64,000 nucleotides of DNA from Coptis chinensis. Lineage: Eukaryota; Streptophyta; Magnoliopsida; Ranunculales; Ranunculaceae. The position numbers and the translations under genes were made by a program. The notes below the pieces were generated by a model. That model was not told the DNA's origin. It worked only from the letters and a program-made list of their open reading frames with translations, and did not search any database. The DNA lies in assembly GCA_015680905.1 (NCBI GenBank), contig CM027377.1, forward strand, positions 13,416,501 to 13,480,500. The letters are read 5' to 3'. Positions 11,550 through 22,220 of this stretch are shown one piece after another. Numbering within the stretch: position 1 is the stretch's first letter; every line of letters begins with the position of its first letter.

Positions 11550-12599
11550 GTACATTATATAAATCTTAACTTTTGTTTTCTCCAATTTTGTTGTTTGTTT
11601 ATAATATTCTGATGTTTGAATCGTTGTGTTAAGGAGAAGTAGTTGGGTTTCTTTACAGTTCATGAGCTTTTACTTCTTCCCTTTCTTTATGATCTTATTT
11701 AATCCTATATTCTACTGCAAGAACCATATTCCAAGTGATGTTGTACACTTGTACATATTTCATGATCCCAAGTATTCCACTTTATCATGTTAGGCCGTTC
11801 CAATTTGATTAGACTTAGAGACTGTAGATGATTGTCTAGAGCATCGATGATAAGAGTGTATCTAAGTACCTAGAGTTCTGTTATTAGGTACTTATGGTTT
11901 TGGCTTTAATAACACATAAAAGATAGCAGCTATAGCATTTTGTCTTATATTATTATATATTAGATTTATTGTTTCCTTTTCATATGTTCATTTTGTTTGC
12001 TGCAAATTTGAGATGCTTCATGCACTAGTTTGTCCTATGCTTGATGAGATTGATATCGTAAACCAAAGCCTAAGCCTTTTCGATTTTCACTTGTGTGTTT
12101 CCAAGATGCAATTAGTATGTCTCTCCTTGGGACTTGGTGGAATGAATGCAATGAAGCATTGTTGCGGGGTTTCAAACATTTATAACTTGTAGGAGAGTTT
12201 GAAGCATTTTCATTAAGGAAGAAATCCGACATACTTTGAACTTTAAAAGGTGATAGGGCCCATGAGTCTGATTGATACCCTATTATGCTCTTCAAAACCT
12301 GTTGCGCATTACATTTTGATGCGGCTAAGGAACTACGAGCAAGAATTTTCCGGATTGGTGGCTTAGGATCTCAAACACCTAAAAAGGATTGCTAGCATCC
12401 TGATCCCTCGGTAATGTGTGGAGTTCGGTAGGTGTGGGGTGCTAACGTCACCCTCAGTAGAGGGAAGATTCTTGAATTATTATATGAAATGTCAAGGAAT
12501 GAGGATGAGTTAAGAGGAAGGGGAATTGACTGATGTTAAGCGATTAGAAAAGAAGACCCGAGGCGTCTGATGAAAGCCGAACGAAGAAGACGATAGACT

Positions 12600-12960
12600 A
12601 GACTTCAATTATTCTGGAGGGGGTAAAGGAAGTGGAATATTGACTAGGAACGGATAGTCCCAATGGATGGAGGGGGAAGGGGAGGTAGTTAGGTGATCCC
12701 TGCTGGTGGTCTTTGGTCCTTGAAGTGCCTTTAGTGCCATCTTGGTGGTGGAACTTTGGTTTTAGGACTATTTCTGTTTTTTGGCATCCTTTTTTGCTGT
12801 TGGTATGTCTGTAACTTTGCTATTGTGAGCTAGGTGGTTTAGGGGTGTACATGGGTTTTGGACTGGTCCTTGAACATTAAACTTTGCTTTTGTTTTGGTG
12901 TTGATGCATTAGTTACGCTATATCAATATGATAATCATTTATTGATAAAAAGAGCATCCC
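12600..12960 (+). repeat. possible LINE 3'-end relic
   Basis: T- and G-rich sequence with repeated GGTTTTGG/TTTGGT motifs ends in AATCATTTATTGATAAAAAGA. That resembles the 3' untranslated tails of plant LINEs, which finish in short A-rich runs. No reverse transcriptase is present and no target duplication was found. The call is tentative. Confidence 0.2.
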
Positions 12961-13499
12961 GAACCCTCGTACTCCGATAGAATGCATGTGAAAAACTTGA
13001 ACGAGTTTTAATTCTTTTGTTTATAAGATAACATATAAAAACAAAGTTGCCACGATACAATGCCGGATCGTGTAAGAATATCGAGTAAGCGATAAGCGGG
13101 CTGTGTCAATAGTTGCAAACAATGCCAATCCAAGCCGACAACCCATGTGACACCAAATTTGATGAAGAAACTCTTCAGTTTTGTAGGTTGTGCCTTCTTA
13201 GACTAATGAATCAACAATGGTAGGTTCCATTATTTAATTTTTTTGTACAAATAATTTTCTGATCTTTGGATTTTGAGGGTATTTTTTTCAACACATGGAT
13301 CAAGTGGTTGTAGGCCGTCTGCTTCAATTGTTGTCATGTAAAGCCAACAAAATATAGTCTACATCTTTAGGGCCCCGTTATAAGAGAAGATACTTTTACC
13401 ATTTTATGATTAGTGTTTCTGTACATTATGTTACTCACATTTCATACTGCTTATGTTCTTGAGTCTTGACTAATAAGTAATGACTTTGATCACATGCAG

Positions 13500-13565
13500 C
13501 TTTTGCGAGTACTTGCTTAAGGTCTGGATACAGGGGAACAAAACTGAAGCGGTAAAACATTATAG
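13500..13565 (+). pseudogene. isolated 66-bp exon of a class I alpha-1,2-mannosidase (MNS-like)
   Basis: The exon is bounded by ACATGCAG and TATAG|GTGAG and translates [20 protein letters not shown] plus YR. The motif (S)[15 protein letters not shown] is diagnostic of glycoside hydrolase family 47 mannosidases that trim N-glycans in the ER and Golgi. Here the usual FYEY reads FCEY. The neighbouring exons (for example the one encoding MWEKSM) were not found within the spacer. Splice sites are intact, so it is a captured exon rather than a processed copy. Confidence 0.75.
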
Positions 13566-14047
13566 GTGAGAAGTTCTTTCTTTGGTTATCAAACTTACTG
13601 AATGTACAAATCAAGGTGGTTTTTTTGGGTGGTTTCCCCTATGCTTGACGAGGGACAGAGTCAAATTCATTTTGTTGTAATACTTGATGTACATAAATGA
13701 CGGTTCATACAGAAACAGTTTTGTATATATATACATTTTCACTGTCGTGTAAAAGTTCGGTTATATGTACATATGGTTATTGGAAGGATGTCATTATTGA
13801 TTTCCAGGTTATGACAGGTTTAAGTATACGAAACGTTGACCAAACAAAGGAAATTCTGCCCAAAATTCGATAGAATTTGGATAACGTAACGCCTCATTCT
13901 ATTTGTTCATATATACTTGAAGTTATCATAGCAAGCTTATAAGTATATTAGTTTTACGACTGGGATGATCTCTCTTTTCTAGTGTTTTTCTTTGTACATT
14001 GTTTATCATAGCAAGCCTTGATTTTTTTTTAGTGGGAAATGACGTAC

Positions 14048-14322
14048 CTGTGTTTTAATTGTATGTAATGAGGTCAAACATGTGTCAAATGTAAAATTAG
14101 TAGATGGTCCTGCGACTCCATTGTCTCGCCGATCACTTGCATTTTGAAAAACAAATAATAAGTTAACAGCAAGTGTGGAAATTATTAAATAATAATTATA
14201 TATATAAAGTAATGGAGGAGTTCTTACTTGGGAATGTCGTCGTCGTCTTCGGAAGAAAGTTGGTGATGAGTGAAATCAACTTCTTCGACTTCTAATTCTT
14301 CCATTTCCAGCTCTCTTTCCAT
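14048..14322 (-). pseudogene. 5' fragment of a plant cereblon-like gene (two exon pieces)
   Basis: On the minus strand an ATG at 14322 opens MERELEMEELEVEEVDFTHH, then QLSSEDDDDIP, with a donor CCCAA|GTAAG at 14228. After a 92-bp intron, exon 2 (from 14135) gives DRRDNGVAGPSTNFTFDTCL and TSLHT. The acidic EELEVEEVD start and the FTFDTCL-SLHT block are those of the plant LON-domain cereblon protein (At2g25740 type), a CRL4 ubiquitin ligase receptor. After LHT the expected YLGEV continuation is lost and the sequence diverges, so the capture or deletion breakpoint lies near 14065. LON and CULT domains are missing. Confidence 0.65.
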
Positions 14323-14362
14323 CAATCTCTAATTTTTCCACGACTAACTGTTTCTTTTTCAG

Positions 14363-14500
14363 GAAAATTCATTGTTGCATTTGTTCCTGCTTGTGGTGAG
14401 AAGGAATATTACTTTGGCAGCGCGTGTTCAGAGTTATTTGCCCCTCCCAGTGCTTATTTCTCTTTGTATGGTTTGACAGTACAAGCATCGTTTCTTGGTG
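14363..14500 (+). other. exon-like island, gene not recognised
   Basis: A stretch following TTTCTTTTTCAG and ending before GGTG|GTAAGG is open in at least one frame (KFIVAFVPACGEKEYYFG...) and nearly open in another (NITLAARVQSYLPLPVL...). The splice-like borders and its position next to the cereblon fragment suggest another captured exon. I cannot name the parent gene, and chance openness over 138 bp is possible. Confidence 0.3.
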
Positions 14501-17476
14501 GTAAGGTCTTTTTTTTTGTCCCTAGTTCTCTTTAGATAGCTCCTCAAATTGAAAACAAACAATGTTGCTTAGCTGCTTTATTTTGAGTTCATTCTCTGTC
14601 TCATATTTAAGTTCTTTAGTTGGCTGTTTTTCATGTCTTCTTTGAAGACAGTAAATCTTCTCCATTTCCTCTGTGGATCCCTCATAGTAGCAAATTTTCA
14701 CTAGATATTTTGTTAAAACTTTCATATGAAGAGTAGTACAAAGTAAAATGTTTTAGATAGGTCAATGTGTGAGAAGAGAATTGATTCTCAGAGCTGATTC
14801 TTATAGAACATGCACTGTGTCTTCATGGTAGATTTCTCTGATTCAGACAAGGACATAATTAAGTCCAAAACCACAAATAGAATGACTCACTGTTTTTTAA
14901 GTATCTAGCTTCAAAAATGTACTGGGGGTCAGCACTGTGGCTGTATATAGCAGCTCAAAGGGAACACTTAGGATTGCGAACATGCTTCTAACAGTGCAAA
15001 CAAGATATACGGGATAGCACTGAATGGATTTCATCTTAATAAGTGTTATATTTTCATCTTAATTTTAAAATATTAGTCCTTCCTGTCCCTGCAGCAGCGT
15101 GAAAAACAGCAAGACCAGCTGAAAGTTTAACATTGCCAATGGTTTCTTTCAGCCCCTTCCCACGGTCCAACTCCTTACCTAGCTCTAATATTATTAAACA
15201 CAAAATAAGTCCATAGATTAAAAAACACTTGACTGTTTATAACTTTAAAACCACATTTATTATTAAGTCATGCAAAGCTTACGTACTCTTAAGCTTTTTT
15301 AAGTCTCCAGACGAAGCGGCTATAAACAGTTCACTATATTTTGAACTTTCACCTGTAAACGAGAACCACCCCATTAGTACAGAAAAAGTACGTTTATACA
15401 AGAGTAAATAAGCATGGTTTGTTATCAATTGTCTAATGCCAATAAATTCTTATCTATGAAATAGGAATGTTTTCTCTAATTTTCATATGTTACTATATTA
15501 TATTGATGAAAAGAATTCAAAGTCGAGTCTTGCCAGACTTGTCTTACAATAGAGTTGTAGGGAAGCGCCGATGTTGTAAACATGTAGGCACATCTCCTAG
15601 TCCTTAGCTTCAATTTATTAACTAGAATAAAATCTTAAATTCTTTGTTGACACTATATGTTTTTATTTACATTTTCAGGCTATTGTTCAACCTAATATCC
15701 AAAACTTGAAGATAGCTAAAAAGTAAAAACTTTATGTAATCATATCTCTGAAATTTAGGTAACGTGTTATATTCTATATCATCCTTTCATTTTTTTCAAT
15801 GAATGTTTGTCCCAAAATTTCACATGTCAGTAAAGAATCAGTTGTTCGATCAATGTATTCCTAATATTTACTCTAAATATTTATGACATGTTCTCAAATC
15901 ATTTTCCGAAATCAGACAGTACTATTTGATATATAATCCAGAGATAGTGAGACACTATCCGGGAAAAATATATATATATGATCCGGAGAGAAACTTAGCT
16001 CTAAAGTGCTTAGGGCTTAAGCTCAAACTTTAGCCCACAACATTATTTACTTGTTAGTTGATACTAAATTTTTTGGTACTGAATATTCATGAAATGATCG
16101 AGCTACACTAGCACCCCCATAGTTGCGACTTGTGAGAGACTCCTATATATAAAATTAAGTATGGCAATCACATCATGAAGAATCTTAATGGCGATAGAGT
16201 GAGTGGAGTGGAGAACTGAAACACTTTTAATTTTGTCAATTAGTTATTAGTTATTAGTCTTATTCTGATTGGTTTCCTGAATCCATCAAGTGCTTCAGGA
16301 ATCCATAAAGTCTTATCCGTTGGTGTCGGGCAAAATTGTAAGCTATATATCTACCAAGACACTCTTGAGAAACTGGCCTTCCAAATAACGCAACCCATAA
16401 AATGACGCACAAAATATTCAAAGTGATGGTGAATTGGTTTGTTTTGATGTTGAGACTGAATCATTTTTTAGTTCGGTGACTTCCTACATACTCCAGAAAT
16501 CAAATATCTGAAAGTCTACAACGTATAGAACTTCCAATGTAGTTATGTATTTGAAAGACTATTCAATATTTAATCACCCGAAACCCTAGAGAATTTCTGG
16601 CTCAGGATCCTTATCCCTAGTTTTCAGGTACATTGAATAGTAGACCTTGTTTTCAGCTGATTACGGACTTATAGTGAGGTTTGGCCCACATGTCATGCTA
16701 TACTCTGGCTATGAACCCGAGCTAAGCCTATACATGTCCAGAGAACATGCCCAATTGGTCTATAGAGACGTTGTGCTGCTGAGCATTCTATGCTTCGGCT
16801 ACTTAACTTCGGACTAAGCCTCTGGATATAAAGGGTCCAAATCGAAAGTACTAAGTCTGAGGACGCCATTATCATCTCGATCATTCTATCGAGCTAGATG
16901 TCTCATTGCACACAATCCCACAAAATAAGAGGATGAGATAATGTCATGTGTACCATTTATGAGGGTCCACACAATTGGTTTCCTGAATCATTATAAGAAT
17001 CAACAATTATAGAGCCAACTACTCGATAATTCAATATCACTCACATTCTTGTACGATCTAGCCTAATTTTAAGATCCCCAAATGGAGGATATATAGAAGA
17101 AAACTATATAGAAATCAACAAAACAATCCAATCGAGACGTAATTTAAAGTTCTTTAAAGCAAAATCATTGCATGGAAACTGTGAACAAGTTACGTCAACT
17201 AAACAAATCATGGATACTTTGGGATCTGTTATAAACTTATAATTAAGTAGTCCACTTTACTTCCCTGATCATTTCCTGTGTGCCAAAGCCCATAAATTGA
17301 ACTTTGGGCTTTGGGCTTTGGGCTGAACATACGCAATATAATAATATATTTGTGGCAACACGTGCTGAACAGAAAAAGGAGTTTTCAGCTTCATTACTAA
17401 GCTAGACCGTAGAGTCGTAGACCAATAGTAGCTTTTCAATCTATTTCCTCATCTGTACATTCGTTAACTACTGTAA

Positions 17477-18448
17477 GGGGCCATTTGTTTTTGCCTCTTA
17501 TAAGATCTTGAGGTCTTATAACCTCTTATAAGATGTGGCCCAGTGATTTTGGATATTTTTTTGGTTTGTTTTTTGCCTCTTATAAGAGGCATTCTACTAT
17601 AAATGTTTTATAAGAGGCTCCAATTCTATAAGTACCAAAATTGGATCTACTTCAATTCTATAAGTCTTATAACTTGAAAAATGACTCGAACACCCCCGTC
17701 CATATACCCCTAGCCTCATTTATCTTTTCTTCCTTTTTCATTATCTTATTTTCCAAATAACTCTATTACCCTAGCCACCACCACCACCACTGCTACCACT
17801 ACTACCACCACCATCACCACCACCATCATTACCTCCACCACCACTACCACCGTACTATTAAGACTATCACTACCACCACCATCACCACCGCTGTGCTATT
17901 AAAACCACTACTACCACCATCACTATCAATACCACCGTTCTATTAAGACCAATATCATCACCTCCACTACCACTACCACCGTACTATTAAGACTATCACA
18001 ACCACCACTACCACCACCGTGCTATTAAGACATCCATCACTTCTACTACCACCACCATCACCGTGCTATTAAAACTAATATCATCGCCTCCACTACCACC
18101 ATTACCGTGCTATTAAGACCACTACCACCACCACCGCCAATTAAGGTAGTTTCCTAAAATCGATATTCTAATTATAAAAATTGATTTGAAACCGAAAATC
18201 AAACTATACGTTTGTTTCAAATTAATATATTAAAGTTAAATGTGATATAAAGTAGGGTTATATTTGTCAAATAACCATCTATAAGATGTCATGTATTTGT
18301 TTTTTCTATTTTTATAAGTGCTTATAAGAAGAACTTAAAATAAAAAACAAACCACTTTATAAAACCATCTTATAAGACCCTCTTATAACACATGGTCTTA
18401 TAAGATGGGTACCCTCTTAGAACTTAACCCAAAAAAACAAATAGCCCC
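17477..18448. mobile_element. non-autonomous Harbinger-type element (972 bp), TAA target duplication
   Basis: The ends are inverted: GGGGCCATTTGTTTTTG on the left, and the reverse complement of ACAAATAGCCCC on the right. Flanking TAA occurs at 17474-17476 and 18449-18451. Copy 1 of the duplication has a single uninterrupted site (ACTACTGTAATTATTT), so the insertion is younger than the duplication. Both subterminal regions are packed with the palindrome CTTATAAG, a plausible transposase-binding array. The middle is an ACC-rich minisatellite. There is no transposase. Confidence 0.85.
17762..18145. repeat. ACC-rich minisatellite with recurrent CTATTAARAC motif
   Basis: Trinucleotide ACC/CCA runs are punctuated by seven copies of a motif close to ACCGTGCTATTAAGAC, at irregular spacings of roughly 40-65 bp. 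This makes a compound minisatellite internal to the Harbinger-type element. No open frame of interest runs through it. Confidence 0.8.
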
Positions 18449-19288
18449 TAAGTATTTCTTGCTTTATAAGTCACGTGCATTATTGAAATTTTGTTCACTG
18501 GACCTTTTTAGTTTTCTATTTTAATTTGGTATATATCTTATTTTTAGTTATAATGTGTGTTCTGGAAGTGGTTTTGTGAATATTTTATGTTGTTACAATG
18601 AGTTTCTTCCTTTTTAATATTAGTTTTTACCCATCAATTAACTGAAATCATGACCTAGAATTATTAATATGTGTTTTTAGCGAAGTGGGTCTATGATTAA
18701 TTGATTATCATTTTTTTTTAATTATTATGAAAAGAACGTTGTGAGGGAAGAAATAATGCAGCAAGTGAAAAAGGCTTAAATGCTATTTTTGTTATGACAA
18801 GATTAATATCATTGATACATTCACACGAAATACTGCATGTACGTCTTTCCATGTCTGTGAATGTTGAGTTGAGGGGGGAAATTTGAGACACAAAATGTTG
18901 CCATGATTTTGTTGCAAGCATATGCACAACTGAAATTGCCTTGAGTAACTTTAGTAGAATAAACGATAGCAACCGTCATAATTTTACAATATTGGGTGCA
19001 TTGTGTCCGTTGCAAGTGTATATTGCGTTGAGTGCACTTGTGCATTTAGATATGAGGAACTCTAAGAAGGATTGTGTTTTCTTTCTATTTTGGCTGTTAT
19101 TTGCAGTTTTTGTTCTGTCTTATCCTGGAATTGACTGTTGTCCTGCAACTTCGTTTGTGTATTCTTGCTCTTTTCTCTTTCGCATATTAGTATGCAAGGG
19201 ACTTCATACTCCATCTTTCAGGAATAAATTCTCTAGGCTTGGGGAGTGAAGAACATATTGTACTAGCTGTTGGTATTATATCATCATT

Positions 19289-20131
19289 ATGCTTAGGGTC
19301 CCGGAACATCAAGTGGCAGGTCATCAAGCTAGTGACGGAAAGCTTGGTCCACTTATAGATGATTCAGGCCGCTTCTACAAGCCCCTCCAAAATGGTGAAC
19401 GTGGATCCAGGGAGGTGGCATTCTACACTAAGTTCTCCTCCAATGCTAATGTCCCAGATCACATCCGCCGATACTTCCCTGTGTTCTATGGTACTCAGCT
19501 CCTTGAGGCTTCAGATGGGTCTGGTCTGCAACCGCACATTATTTTAGAAGACCTAGTCTCGACTCGTGTCCACCCATCTCTAATGGATGTCAAGATTGGT
19601 TCAAGAACCTGGTACCCTGAAGCGCCAGAAGAGTATGTTCAGAAATGTCTCAAGAAAGATAGAGAATGCACAAGTTTGTCATTGGGTTTCAGAATATGTG
19701 GTTTGCAGGCGTATGAAAGTGAAGAGTCAGGATTTTGGAAGCCTGATAAGAAGTGTCTACAGGATTTCACTTTGGAAGATGTCAGGTCATCTCTTAGGAG
19801 GTTTGTATCTTCTAACCCATTGTCGGACTCAGAACCTGATTGTTCTTATGCATCTGTTGTTTATGGTGGTCCCAAGGGGATTTTGGCACAACTTTTGGAG
19901 CTGAAAGCATGGTTCGAGGATCAAACTTTATTCCAATTCAACTCTTGTTCCGTCTTTATGATTTATGAGAAGAAAGCTGCCGAGGCAGGGATATCAAGTG
20001 CGGAGGTGAAGTTAGTTGATTTCGCTCATGTTGTTCATGATCAAGGTGTCATTGATCATAACTTTCTAGGGGGCCTCTGCTCTTTGATAAAGTTTGTCTC
20101 TGAGATCCTTGCTAGTCCAGTGGACAAATAA
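19289..20131 (+). CDS. IPK2: inositol polyphosphate multikinase IPK2, copy 2
   Basis: Intact single-exon 280-codon paralogue of the kinase at 8771-9613. All catalytic hallmarks are kept: K31, PSLMDVKIG, D244. Five substitutions separate the two proteins: C156, F223, E239, A275 and V278 here. Of about nine nucleotide differences in 843 bp, five change the protein, a high share for a conserved kinase, which suggests weak constraint on at least one copy. The 5' flank is shared with copy 1 up to the element at 17477-18448, about 0.8 kb upstream of the ATG, so upstream promoter context differs between the copies. The 3' flank runs within about 0.2 kb into the large Harbinger transposon. Confidence 0.95.
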   Translation: MLRVPEHQVAGHQASDGKLGPLIDDSGRFYKPLQNGERGSREVAFYTKFSSNANVPDHIRRYFPVFYGTQLLEASDGSGLQPHIILEDLVSTRVHPSLMDVKIGSRTWYPEAPEEYVQKCLKKDRECTSLSLGFRICGLQAYESEESGFWKPDKKCLQDFTLEDVRSSLRRFVSSNPLSDSEPDCSYASVVYGGPKGILAQLLELKAWFEDQTLFQFNSCSVFMIYEKKAAEAGISSAEVKLVDFAHVVHDQGVIDHNFLGGLCSLIKFVSEILASPVDK

Positions 20132-20499
20132 GATACATGGTGGTTTCCATCGATGTGAGAAGATCCCATTTTTTCTGCTTATTTATGCACCTGAATTGCT
20201 TGTCATTTTTGAAACTATTATTGAGTTTCTTGTATGTACTTGCGGATTTGATTCATTGGGCCAAGTAAGAGCCATGTTTAAAATAGGGATGTATGCCAAT
20301 CTTTTTCCTGACATATTCAAAGAACGAGAGGTATTTCAATGTCTAAGAGTATTTGCAATGCAGGGAAAAAAGGAGGGTTTGTGACTTTTTTCACCGGGTT
20401 GGGACCAAAAACGTTGTGCAATGTAGGGGTGAAAAACCGCGTGACTATTTTCCCCAGTTCAAAACAAGGTGAAACCTTCTACCGAGATAGTGACTGACT

Positions 20500-20580
20500 T
20501 GTTAACTTCGGACGGGATGTTGGATTCCGTCTGGATTACAAAACTCACCAGATGGAATCCAATATCCTGTCCGTAGTCAA
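20500..20580. repeat. left subterminal palindromes of the Harbinger element
   Basis: The sequence around GGACGGGATGTTGGATTCCG and its inverted partner near 20550-20575 (CAGATGGAATCCAATATCC) form imperfect palindromes. Related palindromes with the core GACGG-ATGTTACAT-CCGTC recur at about 24010-24035 and 27590-27690. Their repetition at both ends of the element suggests transposase-binding or structural subterminal repeats. Confidence 0.6.
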
Positions 20581-20730
20581 CGGTCAGAAAGTCAGAACGG
20601 TAAAAAACGGTCAAAATAAAAAACTTTTGTATATATACAATATTTGTTTCATTTCAACTCACACTTCCAACAATCATATATCATATTTCTTCTTCTTTAA
20701 AATCAGTTCTTAAAAAAAACAAAATATCAA

Positions 20731-21866
20731 ATGGCATCAACTCAAGCATCTCAAGCAAGTGGTAGCACTCAAGCAAAAGCGAAAACTCACTTTAGCATGT
20801 CCGATGATCAAGCTCTATGTCTTGCTTGAATAAAAATTAATGAAGACTTCATTGTTGGTGCTTTCCAAAATGCAAATGGATTTTGGAATCGTGTAGCAAA
20901 CGAGTTCAATCAAGTACGTGGGTCGGATAGGTCTTCCGATTCAATTAGCGGTAGGTGGAAATATATTTCAAAAATGATGAACAAGTTTGTTGCAATTGTG
21001 AATGCGGTGGAGGCTCGACATGCAAGTGGTACAACAATACAAAGCCGGGTAATTACAACGTTGTCAATTTGAAATTTATTGATTATCTTAGTCTTAGTCT
21101 AATTATTTCCGTCTTAGTCTAATTATCTTAGTGTATTTATTATTTCCATTTTAGTCTTAGTCTAATTATTATCTTAGTCTAATTATTATTTTAGTTTAAT
21201 TATCTTAGTCTTAGTGATTATTTTAGTCTAATTACCACCATTTTATTTTTTAGTTGTTCGAGGCAAGGATGACGTACCAACTACAAGAAAAATTGGCTTT
21301 TTCACTTTATCATTGTTACGTTATACTCAAGGATAATCCAAAGTGGAGTAACGTTTTTGAGGCAAGGTCAAGCCGCCCCACAAAGGGAAAAGGTTGCAAA
21401 AATGATGGTGAAGATTCAACTTCTAATTCACCAAGTGTTGGTGGAGTTGAATTAGAGGGTTCTCAAGAAATAGAGCATCCAAAAGAAATGGAGCGTCCTC
21501 TTGGATCAAAGAAAGTCAAGTCCAAAAGGAACCAAGAAAAATCAGTTGGTATGTTGAAGGGTTACTTTACACGTTTAAATGATACATTTTCACATGATTC
21601 AAATGAAACACAAAAATGCTTAGAACTTAGGGAAATGGAACTTGTATATGGTCAAAGAACTGTGATGGCAAGAGCAGAAAAAAATCAGATTCAAGCAGAA
21701 AAAAAATCAGGTTCAATTGGAAAAAATAAAATCAGCTTCAAAAGATGCAATATGAAGCTAAGATTTTAGTGACCGATACAAGTGTCCTCCATCCCGATAC
21801 TGCTTTTATAATCGAGCAACAACAAGCTGAATGGGCAAGGGCAAGAGGTGGTTCTAGTTCTAACTA
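20731..21866 (+). pseudogene. Harbinger ORF1: trihelix/NAM-associated DNA-binding protein, broken
   Basis: Exon 1 (20731-21048) starts MASTQASQASGSTQA and contains a Myb/trihelix-like block (FWNRVANEFNQVRGSDRSSD, SISGRWKYISKMMNKF). An intron with GT-AG ends separates exon 2 (from 21254: LFEARMTYQLQEKLAFSLYH, KDNPKWSNVFE), which has the NAM-associated C-terminal domain. This two-part protein accompanies plant PIF/Harbinger transposases and is needed with them for mobility. A TGA replaces the expected tryptophan codon in CLA*IKINEDF (near 20830). A frame slip near 21725 separates the tail AKILVTDTSVLHPDTAFI and EQQQAEWARA, ending at 21866. It converges on the transposase. Confidence 0.75.
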
Positions 21867-22220
21867 AGCTTATGTAATATCTAGTATTTTATTTTAATTA
21901 AAGCACTATGTATTTTAATTAATGCACTATGTATTTTAATTTCATTGTATTTTTAATTAATGAACTATGTATTTTTATCTAACTGTTTTTTTTAATTAAT
22001 GCACTATGTATGTTCTGTCCAATATAATTATTTTCATAGAAATACAATTACCAATAAAATTAAAATACATTGTAATACAGTTCATTAAAACACAACTCAT
22101 TAAATACATAAGAACTTATAAGAATTACATAGGAAATACATTAGGAAATACATAGGAAATACGTTGGAACTTAATAGTTCACGTTAGGAAATACATAGGA
22201 AATACATTTTCATTTCCATT

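Larger units (their letters stand above)
9863..15869. other. spacer between the two IPK2 copies: island of captured gene fragments
   Basis: This 6-kb stretch is not part of the duplication. It holds isolated exon pieces of at least four unrelated host genes (RBP45/47, SWS1, class I mannosidase, cereblon), listed separately, on both strands and each with recognisable splice junctions but without the rest of its gene. Such a mixture with introns kept is typical of Helitrons or Pack-type transposons. I could not locate convincing element ends, so the boundary coordinates are those of the spacer, not of a transposon. Confidence 0.65.
15870..20346. repeat. segmental duplication, copy 2 (contains IPK2 copy 2)
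   Basis: This matches 5339-9862 in the same orientation. The copy is interrupted by the 972-bp Harbinger-type element at 17477-18448. It ends where the large Harbinger transposon begins (GTCTAA|GAGTATTT). Both copies start at a shared ACTCTA, which may be microhomology at the junction. High identity in non-coding as well as coding sequence indicates a recent event. Confidence 0.93.
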
